Notes: generated by a model from the letters alone, not told the origin. A DNA stretch of 54,393 bases from Verrucomicrobiota bacterium (GCA_021733835.1 JAIPKD010000011.1:1-54393); one strand, 5' to 3'; shown: positions 25,012-35,007, counted from the first letter of the stretch. A program made the numbers and translations.

Positions 25012-27720
25012 TCACTTTGTGTTAACAATACTCAGATTATCCAGATAATATTTTGTTTCTTCTTGTGAATTGCTGATCAGTCCAAACCAATCGAACACAT
25101 TGAACCCTTCATCACGAAACGGGATGCCCTCGATAACGCGCTCGCCGCTCCCCGGAACACCGATTCGAAGCGACCAACCACCGGCGGCATCCTCACCCAC
25201 GCCGGCGCGAATCGACAGGCTTATCCACGTATCAATGGGCACCTTGACCGGGGCTTCGCCCTCAATGCGAAGCTCGCCGTCCGCGATATGGACAACCGGC
25301 CCCGATAGATAGCCGCCTGAGGAATAATCGCGCCATTCGATTACGAGGTCCGTGTCACGGGAAACACGCAATTCCAAGCCGGATACGCTTACGCCGCGCC
25401 TGTGGTTTAATTTATAAACCAGATGCGGATTGTACCCGGCGTCGAGCCCCGGCATATCATTTACGACCACACAATGTTCACCTCGCGCCGGATTCAAATC
25501 CGAAACGGCAACTAAATCCTCCCTGCCTTCCTCGTGCACCTCGGCGCCGGCCGGATCAGACCCCACCGGATCGTTCTCGAAGCCGTCTATAACCGTCAAC
25601 GCCGGCGGTGGCGGCGCTATCCGCAGCTCCGGCCGGGGTAATGACTCCGCCTTCTCGATCCATGCCGGGTCTCCACAGACGCCCGCCGCGGCCGGATCGA
25701 ATGATTTGAATCCGAGCTCGAATACGGGGGATTCGGGTTTTAAACGGAATTCTTTCGCGTCCGGATTGATAAAGAGCGGATCCGCCACTATCGAATGCGC
25801 GTCATTCCCGAGCGCCCGCCATTCTTCAATCGGCATACCGGCAAAATCGAACTCCTTACCGTCCGCACGCCAATAACAATTAAAGTCTATAACATGTTTC
25901 ACCTTATCCCATGGCCCATGCATCAGCTTACCTGTGTCCCAATAAATTATATTGTTCGTAAACACAAAGGATAGATGCTCCTCAACGCGCGTTGCCTGGA
26001 GCTGGTATAATTTACTGAACGCCAATATGTTATTTCTAACAATATTTTCCTTACCGTAATGCTGATGGAACCCGCCGTTCTTCACATTATATACAAGGTT
26101 GTTTTCCATCGTAATATGGCTGCTGCCCTCATCGGTATAGAGCCCCCAACCCCCGTATGAATATGCGTGAATATCATGAAATACATTGTTCCGGACAACC
26201 GTGCCCTCGGAAGGCCCCAACGTATAAATGCCGCCCATGTCACTCAAGACACCCTGCCCGATATGATGAACATGATTATACGCTATCGTATTACGCTTTG
26301 CCGCGGAGTTGTCATAGCCCCAACGCCAACCGGCCGATATACCGGTATAAAATAAATCGTTGATTTCATTATGCGAAATAGTGTTATCTCCACTTTGACC
26401 TATCCAAACTCCGACGGCACATGGGAATATCCGGCCGCCGGCGTTTATTATATTGTTGGTCACGGTTATCCCCCGCGTAATTGCGGATTCACTCGTGGGC
26501 AATCTCGTCTCACCGATACGAACACCGCCGGCACCCATATCACTTATAAAAGTGCGCTCGAGTCTACAGTCCTTGCAACCGCGCCTGAACCACACTCCAT
26601 AAGTCCCGAAGCGCGAAAACTCGCAGTCGATAATGGAAACCCCCTCGGCGCCGTCGGCCATTACAACCGCGTCTATCGGCGAGGCCGCCTGCGCGGCCTC
26701 GAAACCGCCGGACGGCGTCAACCATCGCCCATGCCTGAACGTCAAGCCGTCGATGACTATATTTCGAACAAACCCGTCATTATCCGGCTCACCATCGATT
26801 ACGATGAACTTATCGATAGTGGGCGCAATCACCTCGGCATCCTTCATCTCCTCATCGGGTCTCGGAAAATAATAAACAAATCCGTCACGGTCAAGAAACC
26901 ATTCGCCGGGTGCGTCCAGGGCCTGCAGATAATTCTCCAGATGAAACCGCGTGCCGCGCAACCACGGATTCCACGACTTCATTCTCCGGCCGGACGTGAT
27001 AATGCTCGCCCCATCAGCCCCCAACTCATCAATAAACCTGCGCGTATTATCCCATTTATGGTAGACAACCATGTTCACGTCTTGAAGTTCTTGCCGTGAA
27101 AGGTCTTTCAACGACGCAATATCCGCCGGGCGCACGGTCACGGTCTGCTCCGCCTCCGGCGCGTCCGCGGTCTGATCCGACACCCTTCTTTCGCGGACGT
27201 TGACCATGTAATAATAGAATCCATTCGGCGCCCTGGCGCGCGTCGCCCTTTTTCCATTAACGAATAACTGTTCAAAATACCAATCCCCGGCGGCCACCGC
27301 TGGAATACGCGCGCGCCACACACCTCCCTTGTACGGTTCGAATCCATCAATCCTTCTGCCCCCGGAAAACATAGGGCTCGCGCCGTCTTCGGCCATATAA
27401 ACTACGGGCGCCCCCCTTTCACCGCTGTCGCGCGGTTTTAAAACCAGAGGTTCGGACAGAGAATAATGCCCGTCCTTGACGATAACACGCACCACACCGA
27501 TATCCGCGCTTTCCTCCCTGAGCGCACGGATACGATCCCTGGCGCCTTGCAACGTCGCCAAAGGCCCGTCCCCTCCCTCCGCTCGAGGCTCACTGAGCCT
27601 GCCGCTCCAATTATCGTCGCCTTCCGGGCTCACATATATGTCCAATGCGCCTGCGCCGGACACAAAAAAAACGAGCGCAAACGCCGTCACCAGCTTCTGA
27701 TAAAGACTCTTAATTTTCAT
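25012..27720 (-). CDS. Secreted right-handed parallel beta-helix protein
   Basis: A 902-residue exported protein. I place the start at ATG 27720, giving a Sec signal [25 protein letters not shown]; an upstream start adds 18 residues without signal character. The mature N-terminus [40 protein letters not shown] is the common opening of PVC and Bacteroidota beta-helix proteins. Residues about 330-640 carry repeated coils ([60 protein letters not shown]). A C-terminal domain of about 200 residues ([11 protein letters not shown] onward) resembles a concanavalin/LamG-type jelly roll. Such proteins often bind or degrade polysaccharides; no catalytic residues can be assigned. It probably stands alone. 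Confidence 0.85.
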   Translation of the reverse strand: MKIKSLYQKLVTAFALVFFVSGAGALDIYVSPEGDDNWSGRLSEPRAEGGDGPLATLQGARDRIRALREESADIGVVRVIVKDGHYSLSEPLVLKPRDSGERGAPVVYMAEDGASPMFSGGRRIDGFEPYKGGVWRARIPAVAAGDWYFEQLFVNGKRATRARAPNGFYYYMVNVRERRVSDQTADAPEAEQTVTVRPADIASLKDLSRQELQDVNMVVYHKWDNTRRFIDELGADGASIITSGRRMKSWNPWLRGTRFHLENYLQALDAPGEWFLDRDGFVYYFPRPDEEMKDAEVIAPTIDKFIVIDGEPDNDGFVRNIVIDGLTFRHGRWLTPSGGFEAAQAASPIDAVVMADGAEGVSIIDCEFSRFGTYGVWFRRGCKDCRLERTFISDMGAGGVRIGETRLPTSESAITRGITVTNNIINAGGRIFPCAVGVWIGQSGDNTISHNEINDLFYTGISAGWRWGYDNSAAKRNTIAYNHVHHIGQGVLSDMGGIYTLGPSEGTVVRNNVFHDIHAYSYGGWGLYTDEGSSHITMENNLVYNVKNGGFHQHYGKENIVRNNILAFSKLYQLQATRVEEHLSFVFTNNIIYWDTGKLMHGPWDKVKHVIDFNCYWRADGKEFDFAGMPIEEWRALGNDAHSIVADPLFINPDAKEFRLKPESPVFELGFKSFDPAAAGVCGDPAWIEKAESLPRPELRIAPPPPALTVIDGFENDPVGSDPAGAEVHEEGREDLVAVSDLNPARGEHCVVVNDMPGLDAGYNPHLVYKLNHRRGVSVSGLELRVSRDTDLVIEWRDYSSGGYLSGPVVHIADGELRIEGEAPVKVPIDTWISLSIRAGVGEDAAGGWSLRIGVPGSGERVIEGIPFRDEGFNVFDWFGLISNSQEETKYYLDNLSIVNTK

Positions 27721-27836
27721 ACAACATTCCGTTACGCCGAGCCGAAGGTCGTCACTTCCTTTCGGCTTACTCAATTATGCAACATTCTCTCAGGGAATCT
27801 CGAACATGAAAAGGAATTTGCAGACAACTCATTCCA

Positions 27837-28061
27837 CTATGGCGCTGGGTAGTCAACGAACAACATGTGTGTTTGAACCACGCATACACGTTCATCGGCA
27901 TGGAATGACATGTAATAATTATATATAACCGGCAGACGCAACCCTTTCTTTACAGCGTGTACAAGCGCAGACAAAACCTGCGGCACCACATGCGTAGGCG
28001 TAACGAGGTTTATATTGTGGCAACCGGTTACTTGAACCCATCGGTTGACGTAAAACATCAT
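27837..28061 (-). pseudogene. Remnant of a radical SAM (PflA-like) protein gene
   Basis: A 74-codon frame containing GCHNINLVTPTHVVPQVL and GLRLPVIYN. These segments are a hallmark of the uncharacterised PflA-like radical SAM family, where they lie in the middle of a protein of roughly 300 residues. The upstream part with the CxxxCxxC iron-sulphur motif and the downstream barrel half are missing, and the residues on either side (MMFYVNRWVQV and YYMSFHADERV) do not fit. Its ATG overlaps the stop of the glycosyltransferase gene. I infer a decayed fragment, not a functional small gene. Confidence 0.72.
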
Positions 28062-30019
28062 CCCGCCCAGTAAAAATTGATGTGTCTGAGGAGCAGATTA
28101 AAATGTATCAACGCCAACTCGAACACCACGCAATACAGCCACACGCGCCGGCGCGCCGGCGCAAGCAATATCGCCCAGGCTACAAACACTGGGAACGCCA
28201 TCAATAAATATCGCGTAAACGAAACGAGCGAGCATACCACAGCGGGCATCAGTCCAAGCGCCAACGCCCACCAGAACCATTCCCTGTCACGCCGCCATAG
28301 CAACGGCAAGATTATCAACATCAACACGAACCAGACACGATCCAGAAACGAACCGAAGTAAACGTGTAACCCATTGATGGTCACAAATTTAATAATAAAC
28401 TCCGGTACATTAAACAAGTTTAGCGCCGAGTTTACCTGCGTCACTTCACCCGCCAGTCCGACCTTCCACTGCGTCTGCGCATGGAAACCCTCGAACGGGT
28501 TGCCGGTCAATAACCACATCCAAGCCAAATATGCCGCGTACCCGCTCAGCGGCATCAGTAACACACCAAGCCGCATTTGCTTGCGCGACCGCGACATATA
28601 ATACCACGCAAGCGGGGCAACGGCGAAGATACCCAGGCCGCGCGTCATCGGCAGAAGCAGCGCCGCAACCGCGGCCAACCCCCAGCGCCGCCGTTCAAGC
28701 GCCAGGGATAAGCCCATCAGCAAAAACAGAAACAACGACTCACTATAAACAAACTGCAAAAACAACGCACCCGGATACGCCAGCATCAGCAGCAACGCCA
28801 CATTCGCCACGGAATTCCCAAACCGCTCCCGCACCAGTTTGTGAAACCAAAGCAACGCGAAAAACGATAGCGCATTCGCCAAAATTAATCCGATCAACAA
28901 ATAATTGCCGCCGGTCAACCACGCGCCCGCGCGTATCAGCATCGGCCATAACGGAAAAAACGCGCACGAACCCTCGCCGCGCTCGTACCCCTCCTTGCTG
29001 AGATATAGGTAATGCGCGCCGTCCCACGTAGCCCAATAACTGCTGAAACTTATCTCCTCGTTCAACGGCCAACACTTCATCGCCCGGTCGAACATACTCT
29101 CGTTCATCCGCGGAAAACATAAAACCAGAAGCAATACCAATCCTAAGTAACACACCTTGAAGGCAAGCAGCCATTGCCACAACGGACGTCTGTTACGCGC
29201 CTCGAATTGTCCTCGTCCCTGCGCCTCATCAGATTGGTCGCCCCCAAGATCGCCATGCCCTTGCGCACTGTTCCGCAATACACCATACCGAAAAAGGCAA
29301 TACACGGCGCGGACACCGTCACTTACCCCGATTTTCTTCCCATCGGCCCGGCATCGCGGATTATACGACACAGGCACTTCGCGCCATCGCACACCGGGCA
29401 CCCGCGCCAGCTTTACCGTTACCTCGGGACAAAACCCGAACCGCTCCTCGCAAAGCTCGAGCCCCCTCAATAAATCCGCGCGAAACATCTTTAATCCCGT
29501 GTGCACATCCGTGAGACGCTCGGGACAAAACTGGTTGGCCAACCATGTCAAAGCCCAATTAACGAACCGATGAATCCGTGTCGTCACCCTCCTCTTCCTC
29601 AGAAATCTGGACCCATACACGACGTCCGCATCACCCGACAGGATAGGCGCAAGCATCCTCGCGTAGTCCGCCGGATCATACTCCAGGTCGGCGTCCTGAA
29701 CGACTATGACATCGCCGGTGGCCAGCTCGATACCACGGCGCAAACACGCACCCTTGCCGCGGTTACTCGATTGCGCCTCCCATTTGACGACTCCCGCGGG
29801 CAACTTGGCCACTGCGGTTCGCAGCTCATCGAGCGTCGCGTCATTCGAGCAGTCGTCGACCACGATGATCTCACGCTCTACACCCGCCGGCAACAGCGCA
29901 GCCCATACACGCTCCAACATACACCCTATCGTCGCGCCCTCGTTGTAAACAGGAATAACCACCGACAACCGGCGCACGCCTCCGCATATTCCTGACCCTT
30001 GATGTTCCGATTTGTTCAT
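28058..30019 (-). CDS. Fused GT2 glycosyltransferase and polytopic mannosyltransferase-like protein
   Basis: A 653-residue fusion. Residues about 15-250 are a GT-A glycosyltransferase 2 domain of the dolichyl/polyprenyl-phosphate sugar synthase type: SVVIPVYNEGATI, IIVVDDCSND, VVQDADLEYDPADY and VDYGSRF-like VVYGSRFLRKR. After a hydrophilic linker (about 260-285, rich in Gln, Gly and Asp), residues about 290-650 form a membrane domain with about ten helices, including ATWDGAHYLYLSKEGY and FFPLWPMLIR as in PIG-V-type mannosyltransferases. The start ATG at 30019 overlaps the stop of the preceding gene as ATGA. A polyprenyl-linked sugar made by the first half may be used by the second; this is inference. 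Confidence 0.82.
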   Translation of the reverse strand: MNKSEHQGSGICGGVRRLSVVIPVYNEGATIGCMLERVWAALLPAGVEREIIVVDDCSNDATLDELRTAVAKLPAGVVKWEAQSSNRGKGACLRRGIELATGDVIVVQDADLEYDPADYARMLAPILSGDADVVYGSRFLRKRRVTTRIHRFVNWALTWLANQFCPERLTDVHTGLKMFRADLLRGLELCEERFGFCPEVTVKLARVPGVRWREVPVSYNPRCRADGKKIGVSDGVRAVYCLFRYGVLRNSAQGHGDLGGDQSDEAQGRGQFEARNRRPLWQWLLAFKVCYLGLVLLLVLCFPRMNESMFDRAMKCWPLNEEISFSSYWATWDGAHYLYLSKEGYERGEGSCAFFPLWPMLIRAGAWLTGGNYLLIGLILANALSFFALLWFHKLVRERFGNSVANVALLLMLAYPGALFLQFVYSESLFLFLLMGLSLALERRRWGLAAVAALLLPMTRGLGIFAVAPLAWYYMSRSRKQMRLGVLLMPLSGYAAYLAWMWLLTGNPFEGFHAQTQWKVGLAGEVTQVNSALNLFNVPEFIIKFVTINGLHVYFGSFLDRVWFVLMLIILPLLWRRDREWFWWALALGLMPAVVCSLVSFTRYLLMAFPVFVAWAILLAPARRRVWLYCVVFELALIHFNLLLRHINFYWAG

Positions 30020-31518
30020 CGTTCTTTGACGTACATTTTGTGTCCGGCATCCCAACGGTAATTCTCTTTCAAAAACTCATCGAACCCCCCGCCCATCGCG
30101 CGCAGGTTCTCGTCCATAACCACCAGCTTCGGCGTGATGTCTCCACTCTCGAGCCGTCCGATAAACTCCGACCACTCATCCGGGGGAACCATCGCGCGAA
30201 TCTCGGGGTGCAGGAAGTAATAGTAAAATGCATGTGGACGAAACACGCCCATCCCACGCCATCCATCCATTACCAATTCGTCCGGGCCGCTGTTCTCGAA
30301 CACAAACCGCAAGTCCTCAAGCTGTCCTTCATTCGACCGCCCCAAAACATCCGGCAGGTGCCGCACCGGTTGATATTGAAGGACGACAATCCCAATCAGC
30401 AAAACAACCCCGCGCAATCGCGCCGGCAATAATCCGCCAACGAACATCAGACCGCGCGCCGCAAAAAACGCCGCCAACGGCAACAGCATCATGTAATATT
30501 GCCGCATCGCCACGGGGATGATCCATAACCCGGCCACAAGCCCCGCCAACGACCAAAAAACAATCTCGCCGAACCAATCCCGGCCCTCGCCGTTCCATAC
30601 CCCGCTTAAAACCGTTAACACGCCGATCCACCCAAGCAGCAGTACAGGCCAACTCTGACGACACAACATCTCTACATATCTATCGGGCGGAATCCTGACC
30701 GCCCAATCCATATTCATTGTGAAGTTCCGATAAATGAATTCATCGGCCGCGCCAACCACGGCAAAACTCAATAAGGTCAACACCCCCGGCATCAGACACC
30801 CCACACCGAAGACCAATAAATCCTTAAGCCGCTCGCCCCGCCCTGATGTCGGTCTCGCCGCCCATGCCCACCACGCCAAACCGAATACAAGCCCCGGCGC
30901 GGCAAACAACATCTTCTGCGTAAACATCATCGCCGCGCCCCAGCACACACCGGCAAGCGCCATCCATCGCCGCCGTCTTGAGCGCGATGCCCCCGACACC
31001 CCACTCAGCACCATACCCAGACATAATAACCACAAAACCAGCGCCGGCGCGTCCGGCCGCACCTCAAACGCCTTGTCCATGTATATCGGAATCCCTAGTA
31101 GCAATAAGCCCGCTACACACCCGGTCAGCGTATCCCGCCATCTCTTGCCTATCCATACCATTAGCCCGATCGCCGCGCAGGTCAGGAACCATGACATGCC
31201 CCTGGCCGTATGCAGCATCCACTCCGCAGCGCATATCCCACGCTCGGGCGCAAACAGTTTCACTACCGGCGCCGCGCAAAAATACATCCATGGCGTATGA
31301 TGCTCGAAGAAATCCTCGTACGGCGCCAGCCCTTGGGCCACGCACCAGGCCGCGTGCATATGCTCGAACTCGTCCGTATCATACCGCCGATCCGGAATCA
31401 TTAGCCCATGAAATAGCATGTACGCCGCGATCAGTACCAAACACCATACCTTCAGCGATCCGGATCGCTCTTCAATTACACCCCGCCCCGGGCTCAGGTC
31501 TCGATTGGATTCGCTCAT
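30016..31518 (-). CDS. Polytopic glycosyltransferase (PMT/ArnT-like, GT39/GT83 type)
   Basis: A 500-residue integral membrane protein with about ten helices. Near the N-terminus, DRRYDTDEFEHMHAAWCVAQGLAPYEDFFEHHTPWMYF places acidic residues in the first periplasmic loop, as in the GT-C family PMT_2/ArnT-like enzymes that use lipid-linked sugars. KAFEVRPDAPALVLWLLCLG continues the pattern. A soluble C-terminal part (about 400-500) follows. Its stop overlaps the start of the GT2 fusion gene (ATGA at 30019-30016), so the two are translationally coupled and probably glycosylate one envelope or exported product. It lies directly after the pseudopilin at 31530-32360, raising pilin or surface-protein glycosylation as a possibility. 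Confidence 0.8.
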   Translation of the reverse strand: MSESNRDLSPGRGVIEERSGSLKVWCLVLIAAYMLFHGLMIPDRRYDTDEFEHMHAAWCVAQGLAPYEDFFEHHTPWMYFCAAPVVKLFAPERGICAAEWMLHTARGMSWFLTCAAIGLMVWIGKRWRDTLTGCVAGLLLLGIPIYMDKAFEVRPDAPALVLWLLCLGMVLSGVSGASRSRRRRWMALAGVCWGAAMMFTQKMLFAAPGLVFGLAWWAWAARPTSGRGERLKDLLVFGVGCLMPGVLTLLSFAVVGAADEFIYRNFTMNMDWAVRIPPDRYVEMLCRQSWPVLLLGWIGVLTVLSGVWNGEGRDWFGEIVFWSLAGLVAGLWIIPVAMRQYYMMLLPLAAFFAARGLMFVGGLLPARLRGVVLLIGIVVLQYQPVRHLPDVLGRSNEGQLEDLRFVFENSGPDELVMDGWRGMGVFRPHAFYYYFLHPEIRAMVPPDEWSEFIGRLESGDITPKLVVMDENLRAMGGGFDEFLKENYRWDAGHKMYVKER

Positions 31519-31529
31519 TCCGCCGGCTC

Positions 31530-32360
31530 CTAATCCGTCGTTGACCTGCTATCGATTTGTGCGCGTAGCACAGCGTCTTGCAAACGCCTCAAATCCTTCA
31601 AGTCCGTCTCATTCTTGACGGGCATCCAGTACTCGACTGTCTTCGCGTATTCCTTCGGGTACTTCCACTCCCAGTACTCGACATGCCCGTCCGCAAATGC
31701 CAACGTTCCTCCCTGAGAATGCCGGCCGGTCGGCATGTTTACCCATCGTTTATCCGGCGCAGGCCAAACAAGAAAATGCCCGTCATCGATACTGTTCTCC
31801 TCCTCGTCGATAAACGTGAACACCCGCGCCGCATCGTACGCGCCCGTATCCTTCCTATACACCGCCTGCGCATCTTCATCCCGGCCGCCCCAATTTCCGT
31901 TCAATGCATACGACCGTATCCGCCTCTTGTTTATCGGCTCCCAATTATAGTTCAACGCCGATGAATGATCCGCCGGACATAAATAAGTTTCCATAGACGT
32001 TATGTACCCCATTTTATAAAACGCCCCACGTTGGATCGTACTCACGTCCGTATCAAATAATGCGCTGTTCGGACCGCACCAGCTGTTCGTCGTCGATCGC
32101 CAAATCGGCCCTGACGGTTCCTTGTGGAAACTCAGGTTTTCCACTACACGCCCGTTATGGTCGTCGGCGTACATTATCCATGCCGTCTGTAACTGCTTCA
32201 GGTTATTTATACACGATACCCGCAATGCCCGCGCCTTCGCCTTTCCCAGTACCGGGAACAATAAAGCCGCGAGTATGCCGATTATAGCAATTACAACCAA
32301 CATCTCGATCAACGTGAATCCGTACCGCTTCTTCTCATCCGTCGCTTTGACTATATTCAT
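31530..32360 (-). CDS. Prepilin-like protein with H-X9-DG-type C-terminus
   Basis: A 276-residue PVC-type pseudopilin. The leader KKRYG^FTLIE (cleavage after Gly14, Glu at +5) precedes a hydrophobic helix [19 protein letters not shown]. The C-terminal part has [13 protein letters not shown], the DG-containing motif seen in the large, poorly understood family of PVC pseudopilins. Its ATG at 32360 lies inside the 3' end of the upstream membrane protein gene (26-base overlap). The Shine-Dalgarno sequence GGAGGAGA is supplied by that gene's poly-arginine codons, so its translation is likely coupled. The substrate-scanning or secretion role of these pseudopilins is not established. Confidence 0.88.
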   Translation of the reverse strand: MNIVKATDEKKRYGFTLIEMLVVIAIIGILAALLFPVLGKAKARALRVSCINNLKQLQTAWIMYADDHNGRVVENLSFHKEPSGPIWRSTTNSWCGPNSALFDTDVSTIQRGAFYKMGYITSMETYLCPADHSSALNYNWEPINKRRIRSYALNGNWGGRDEDAQAVYRKDTGAYDAARVFTFIDEEENSIDDGHFLVWPAPDKRWVNMPTGRHSQGGTLAFADGHVEYWEWKYPKEYAKTVEYWMPVKNETDLKDLRRLQDAVLRAQIDSRSTTD

Positions 32361-33501
32361 AACGTCTCCTCCGTCTCCAAATCAAATATATCACCGCCGG
32401 TGTTGTGATTATCAACCCCATCGTTATCCATGACACGTAATGTGGATACGTCACATAATCGTCGTACTCAGGCCCGCTCTCCAAGTACTCGGCCCTCTCC
32501 GCCAGTATCTCCGGATCATTCGCGCCCTTCCACGGCTCACCCGGCTCAAGCGTGTATTCAGCGCGCCTGTATAAATGCTTGCCTTCCAGTTTACGGTAAC
32601 GATAGTCGTGGACGATTATGTTTTTGCCGGCTAAATCTACATAAGCGTTTTTAATATTTATATTATCATTTGATATTAAAGCATTAGTCGCACGCAGGTG
32701 TTCAATAAGAGTATTATAAGGATGCTTTACATATCCATATAATTTCGATTTTAACATGGATACTTTTGGAATGTTTTTACTACCGACATTCATCCATTCG
32801 CTGCATCTATATTCGGTAACATTATATCCGTCGTCAACAGCTTTTCTTATTTTCAATGACATCTTTTTACTATTATATTCGTGAACACTTCTCGGATAAA
32901 GGGTCTGTGGTCTTAATAATTCGTTCGTAATATTATCTTTATCGTAACTTGTATCACGATATATTTTTATCGTATTACAATATCTATTTTTAAATTCATA
33001 TTCCCATCGAAATCCATACGCATCGACATTGTATTTAGGGCTTCGCCATGGTATTGGTATATTCGGACCAGCAACACGTTTCGTTAGGCCGTATGTTATC
33101 CATGGCAATGACATTCCTAAATAATCCAATTGCGGGGTGTAATAAGAATGTGGTATTATTATTAACTTAATATTATTATTATCCTTGGTTTTATTATCGT
33201 CGGCCGGATACATTTGATACAAGGCATTGCCATCACTCCATATTTTGTGCCATTTCTTATATATTAACGGTTTTTTATCCGGCCATGATATATTCGTATA
33301 ACCTACGCATGTGGTATATATCAACCATTCTGTATCATTAATTGATGCAATATACCTATTGGTCATTAATACGTATGGATTCTTATTTTTTGGATTTTGC
33401 TTTCGCACATTGTAGACGCCCTCTACAATTATGTTATCGGCATAAAGTGATGCACATATTACCATTATACTGAGTATGATGTATAATTGTCGAGTAGACA
33501 T
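32335..33501 (-). CDS. Exported, C-terminally anchored protein of unknown function, paralogue A
   Basis: A 388-residue protein of no recognised family. The start at ATG 33501 has AGGAA upstream and gives a signal peptide ([21 protein letters not shown]); a start at 33528 would add nine residues. The beta-rich ectodomain begins [22 protein letters not shown], and a single C-terminal membrane helix ([18 protein letters not shown]) is followed by [13 protein letters not shown], giving a type I topology. The 5' two thirds use AT-rich codons; the last 260 bases are GC-rich and nearly identical to the end of paralogue B. The 3' end overlaps the pseudopilin start. Confidence 0.8.
   Translation of the reverse strand: MSTRQLYIILSIMVICASLYADNIIVEGVYNVRKQNPKNKNPYVLMTNRYIASINDTEWLIYTTCVGYTNISWPDKKPLIYKKWHKIWSDGNALYQMYPADDNKTKDNNNIKLIIIPHSYYTPQLDYLGMSLPWITYGLTKRVAGPNIPIPWRSPKYNVDAYGFRWEYEFKNRYCNTIKIYRDTSYDKDNITNELLRPQTLYPRSVHEYNSKKMSLKIRKAVDDGYNVTEYRCSEWMNVGSKNIPKVSMLKSKLYGYVKHPYNTLIEHLRATNALISNDNINIKNAYVDLAGKNIIVHDYRYRKLEGKHLYRRAEYTLEPGEPWKGANDPEILAERAEYLESGPEYDDYVTYPHYVSWITMGLIITTPAVIYLIWRRRRRYEYSQSDG
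32354..32614 (-). repeat. Conserved 261-base 3' module, copy A
   Basis: Matches 33533-33793 without gaps and with nine mismatches by my count (about 96.6% identity). It encodes the last 80 or so residues (from RYRKLEG to the RRRRRYE tail) plus the ribosome site and ATGAATA start of the next frame. Identity ends abruptly at the 5' boundary, where sequence becomes AT-rich and diverged. Confidence 0.9.
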
Positions 33502-33531
33502 AATGTAATTCCTTTCATTTAGTTTCAATTT

Positions 33532-34668
33532 TTATTCATAACGTCTCCTCCGTCTCCAAATCAAGTATATCACCGCCGGTGTTGTGATTATCAACCCCAT
33601 CGTTATCCATGACACGTAATGCGGATACGTCACATATTCGTCGTACTCAGGCCCGCTCTCCAAGTATTCCGCCCTCTCCGCCAGTATCTCCGGGTCATTC
33701 GCGCCCTTCCACGGTTCACCCGGCTCAAGCGTGTATTCAGCGCGCCTGTATAAATGCTTGCCTTCCAGTTTACGGTAGCGATAGTCGCGGACGTATACCT
33801 TATTCGATCTTATATTATTTGTTATATCCTTGATCTTTAGATCGTTGCTATATATTTGGACCTTTTCTGCGTTTAATTTAGATATTTGAAAGTTATAGGG
33901 GTATTCTTTAAATCCTACTGATTTGGCTTTAAACTCGGATTTCATTGGAATACTTACATTATTAATATTCGTCCATGCTGTGCATACATATGTTGCAACC
34001 TTATAACCGTCTTTACATGCTTCTCTGGATTTGTAATGGCTTTTTCTATTATTATATTCATTTATATTCCTCGGATATATTATTTCTGGACGCAGCAGTT
34101 CGTTTGTAATATTGCCTTTGTCATACTTATTATCGCGATATATTTCACACTCGTCGATGTATTTTCCTCTATATTTGATTCCCCATCTAAAACCGTAAGC
34201 AAGTGAACTATTTTTGGGGCCTGCCCATGGAAGCGGCATGTCTTCTGAATTAACATCTTCAGTGGCTGCATATGCTAGCCATAATAATGAAATGCCTGAG
34301 TGATCCCCTCCGGGTACATAGTATTTCTCTGGTGTTATAACGACATTACTATTGACATTATCGTCATTTACATTCGGAAATATTTTGTAAATGCATTGAT
34401 TATTATACCACATTATAACCCGTTTATTGTCAGATGATATTTTATCGTCAGGTCGTAATATATTAGTATAATATATATTGGATGCATACATCATCCATCC
34501 GTAATTGTTTATATTTATGGTGAATCCATTTGTCATCAAAAAATAAGGATCCCGATTTTTAGGATTCTGTCGACGTACTGTATAAGTTCCGTTTACGATT
34601 ATATTATCTGCATTCACAGATAACGACATTATGCAATACATTATACATGTAACGATGATATATTTCAT
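33532..34668 (-). CDS. Exported, C-terminally anchored protein of unknown function, paralogue B
   Basis: A 378-residue paralogue of the neighbouring downstream gene. Same plan: signal peptide (to about SVNA), ectodomain opening DNIIVNGTYTVRRQNPKNRDPYFLMTNG, shared blocks [24 protein letters not shown] and [51 protein letters not shown] in pieces, one membrane helix and a RRRRRYE end. The N-terminal parts of the two proteins are only moderately similar, with frequent Asn, Tyr, Ile and Lys from AT-rich codons, whereas the C-terminal 80 residues differ at about one position. The stop leaves the same ATGAATA frame as paralogue A, but here it encodes only four codons. Confidence 0.8.
   Translation of the reverse strand: MKYIIVTCIMYCIMSLSVNADNIIVNGTYTVRRQNPKNRDPYFLMTNGFTININNYGWMMYASNIYYTNILRPDDKISSDNKRVIMWYNNQCIYKIFPNVNDDNVNSNVVITPEKYYVPGGDHSGISLLWLAYAATEDVNSEDMPLPWAGPKNSSLAYGFRWGIKYRGKYIDECEIYRDNKYDKGNITNELLRPEIIYPRNINEYNNRKSHYKSREACKDGYKVATYVCTAWTNINNVSIPMKSEFKAKSVGFKEYPYNFQISKLNAEKVQIYSNDLKIKDITNNIRSNKVYVRDYRYRKLEGKHLYRRAEYTLEPGEPWKGANDPEILAERAEYLESGPEYDEYVTYPHYVSWITMGLIITTPAVIYLIWRRRRRYE
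33533..33793 (-). repeat. Conserved 261-base 3' module, copy B
   Basis: Partner of 32354-32614. Most of the nine differences are synonymous. The copy also keeps GGAGGAGACGTTATGAATA at its end, which starts the pseudopilin in the other copy but here opens the four-codon frame MNKN followed by a stop. Confidence 0.9.
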
Positions 34669-34743
34669 ATTCTTGCCATATGTTTTTGATTTTGATAGGC
34701 GCGACTATACCATTTCTAGTCGCGCCACTTATTGTATATTTAT

Positions 34744-35007
34744 CTAATCACTAGTATCACTAAGAGGATAATAATTTTCATCGCACTTACATCCAGATGC
34801 AACGGTGCGGCAATATCCCGTCCAATCTTCTCCATAATACGCCCATCCATTACATTCACTATTGGGATTTTCGCATGAAGTTTGATCCTCATCATCAATT
34901 GCACATGAAGTAGCAACAACGTCTGCCACACTCATCACTGTAAGAATTGACACAACTATCCCTAATGTCATATATGCTTTGACTTGTTTATTGATTTTTT
35001 TATTCAT
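34744..35007 (-). CDS. Small secreted six-cysteine peptide
   Basis: An 87-residue precursor. A strong ribosome site (AGGAG, eight bases before the ATG at 35007) supports it as a real gene. Residues 1-34 form a long signal peptide (MNKKINKQVKAYM, then a hydrophobic core, ending SVADVVATS). The mature part of about 53 residues is acidic and has exactly six cysteines (SC, SC, EC, YC, GC, KC), so three disulphides are possible. The cysteine after ATS could alternatively be a lipobox. It lies between the two anchored paralogues and the MauE-like gene, all on one strand with AT-rich codons. I recognise no family; bacteriocin-like, signalling or structural roles are all open. Confidence 0.75.
   Translation of the reverse strand: MNKKINKQVKAYMTLGIVVSILTVMSVADVVATSCAIDDEDQTSCENPNSECNGWAYYGEDWTGYCRTVASGCKCDENYYPLSDTSD

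Noticed and set aside
17173-25014. Similarity between 17173-17203 and 24982-25012 as a dispersed repeat
   Set aside because: The match is short, interrupted and partly explained by common CGCC/GGTTACG words; not strong enough to call without a search.
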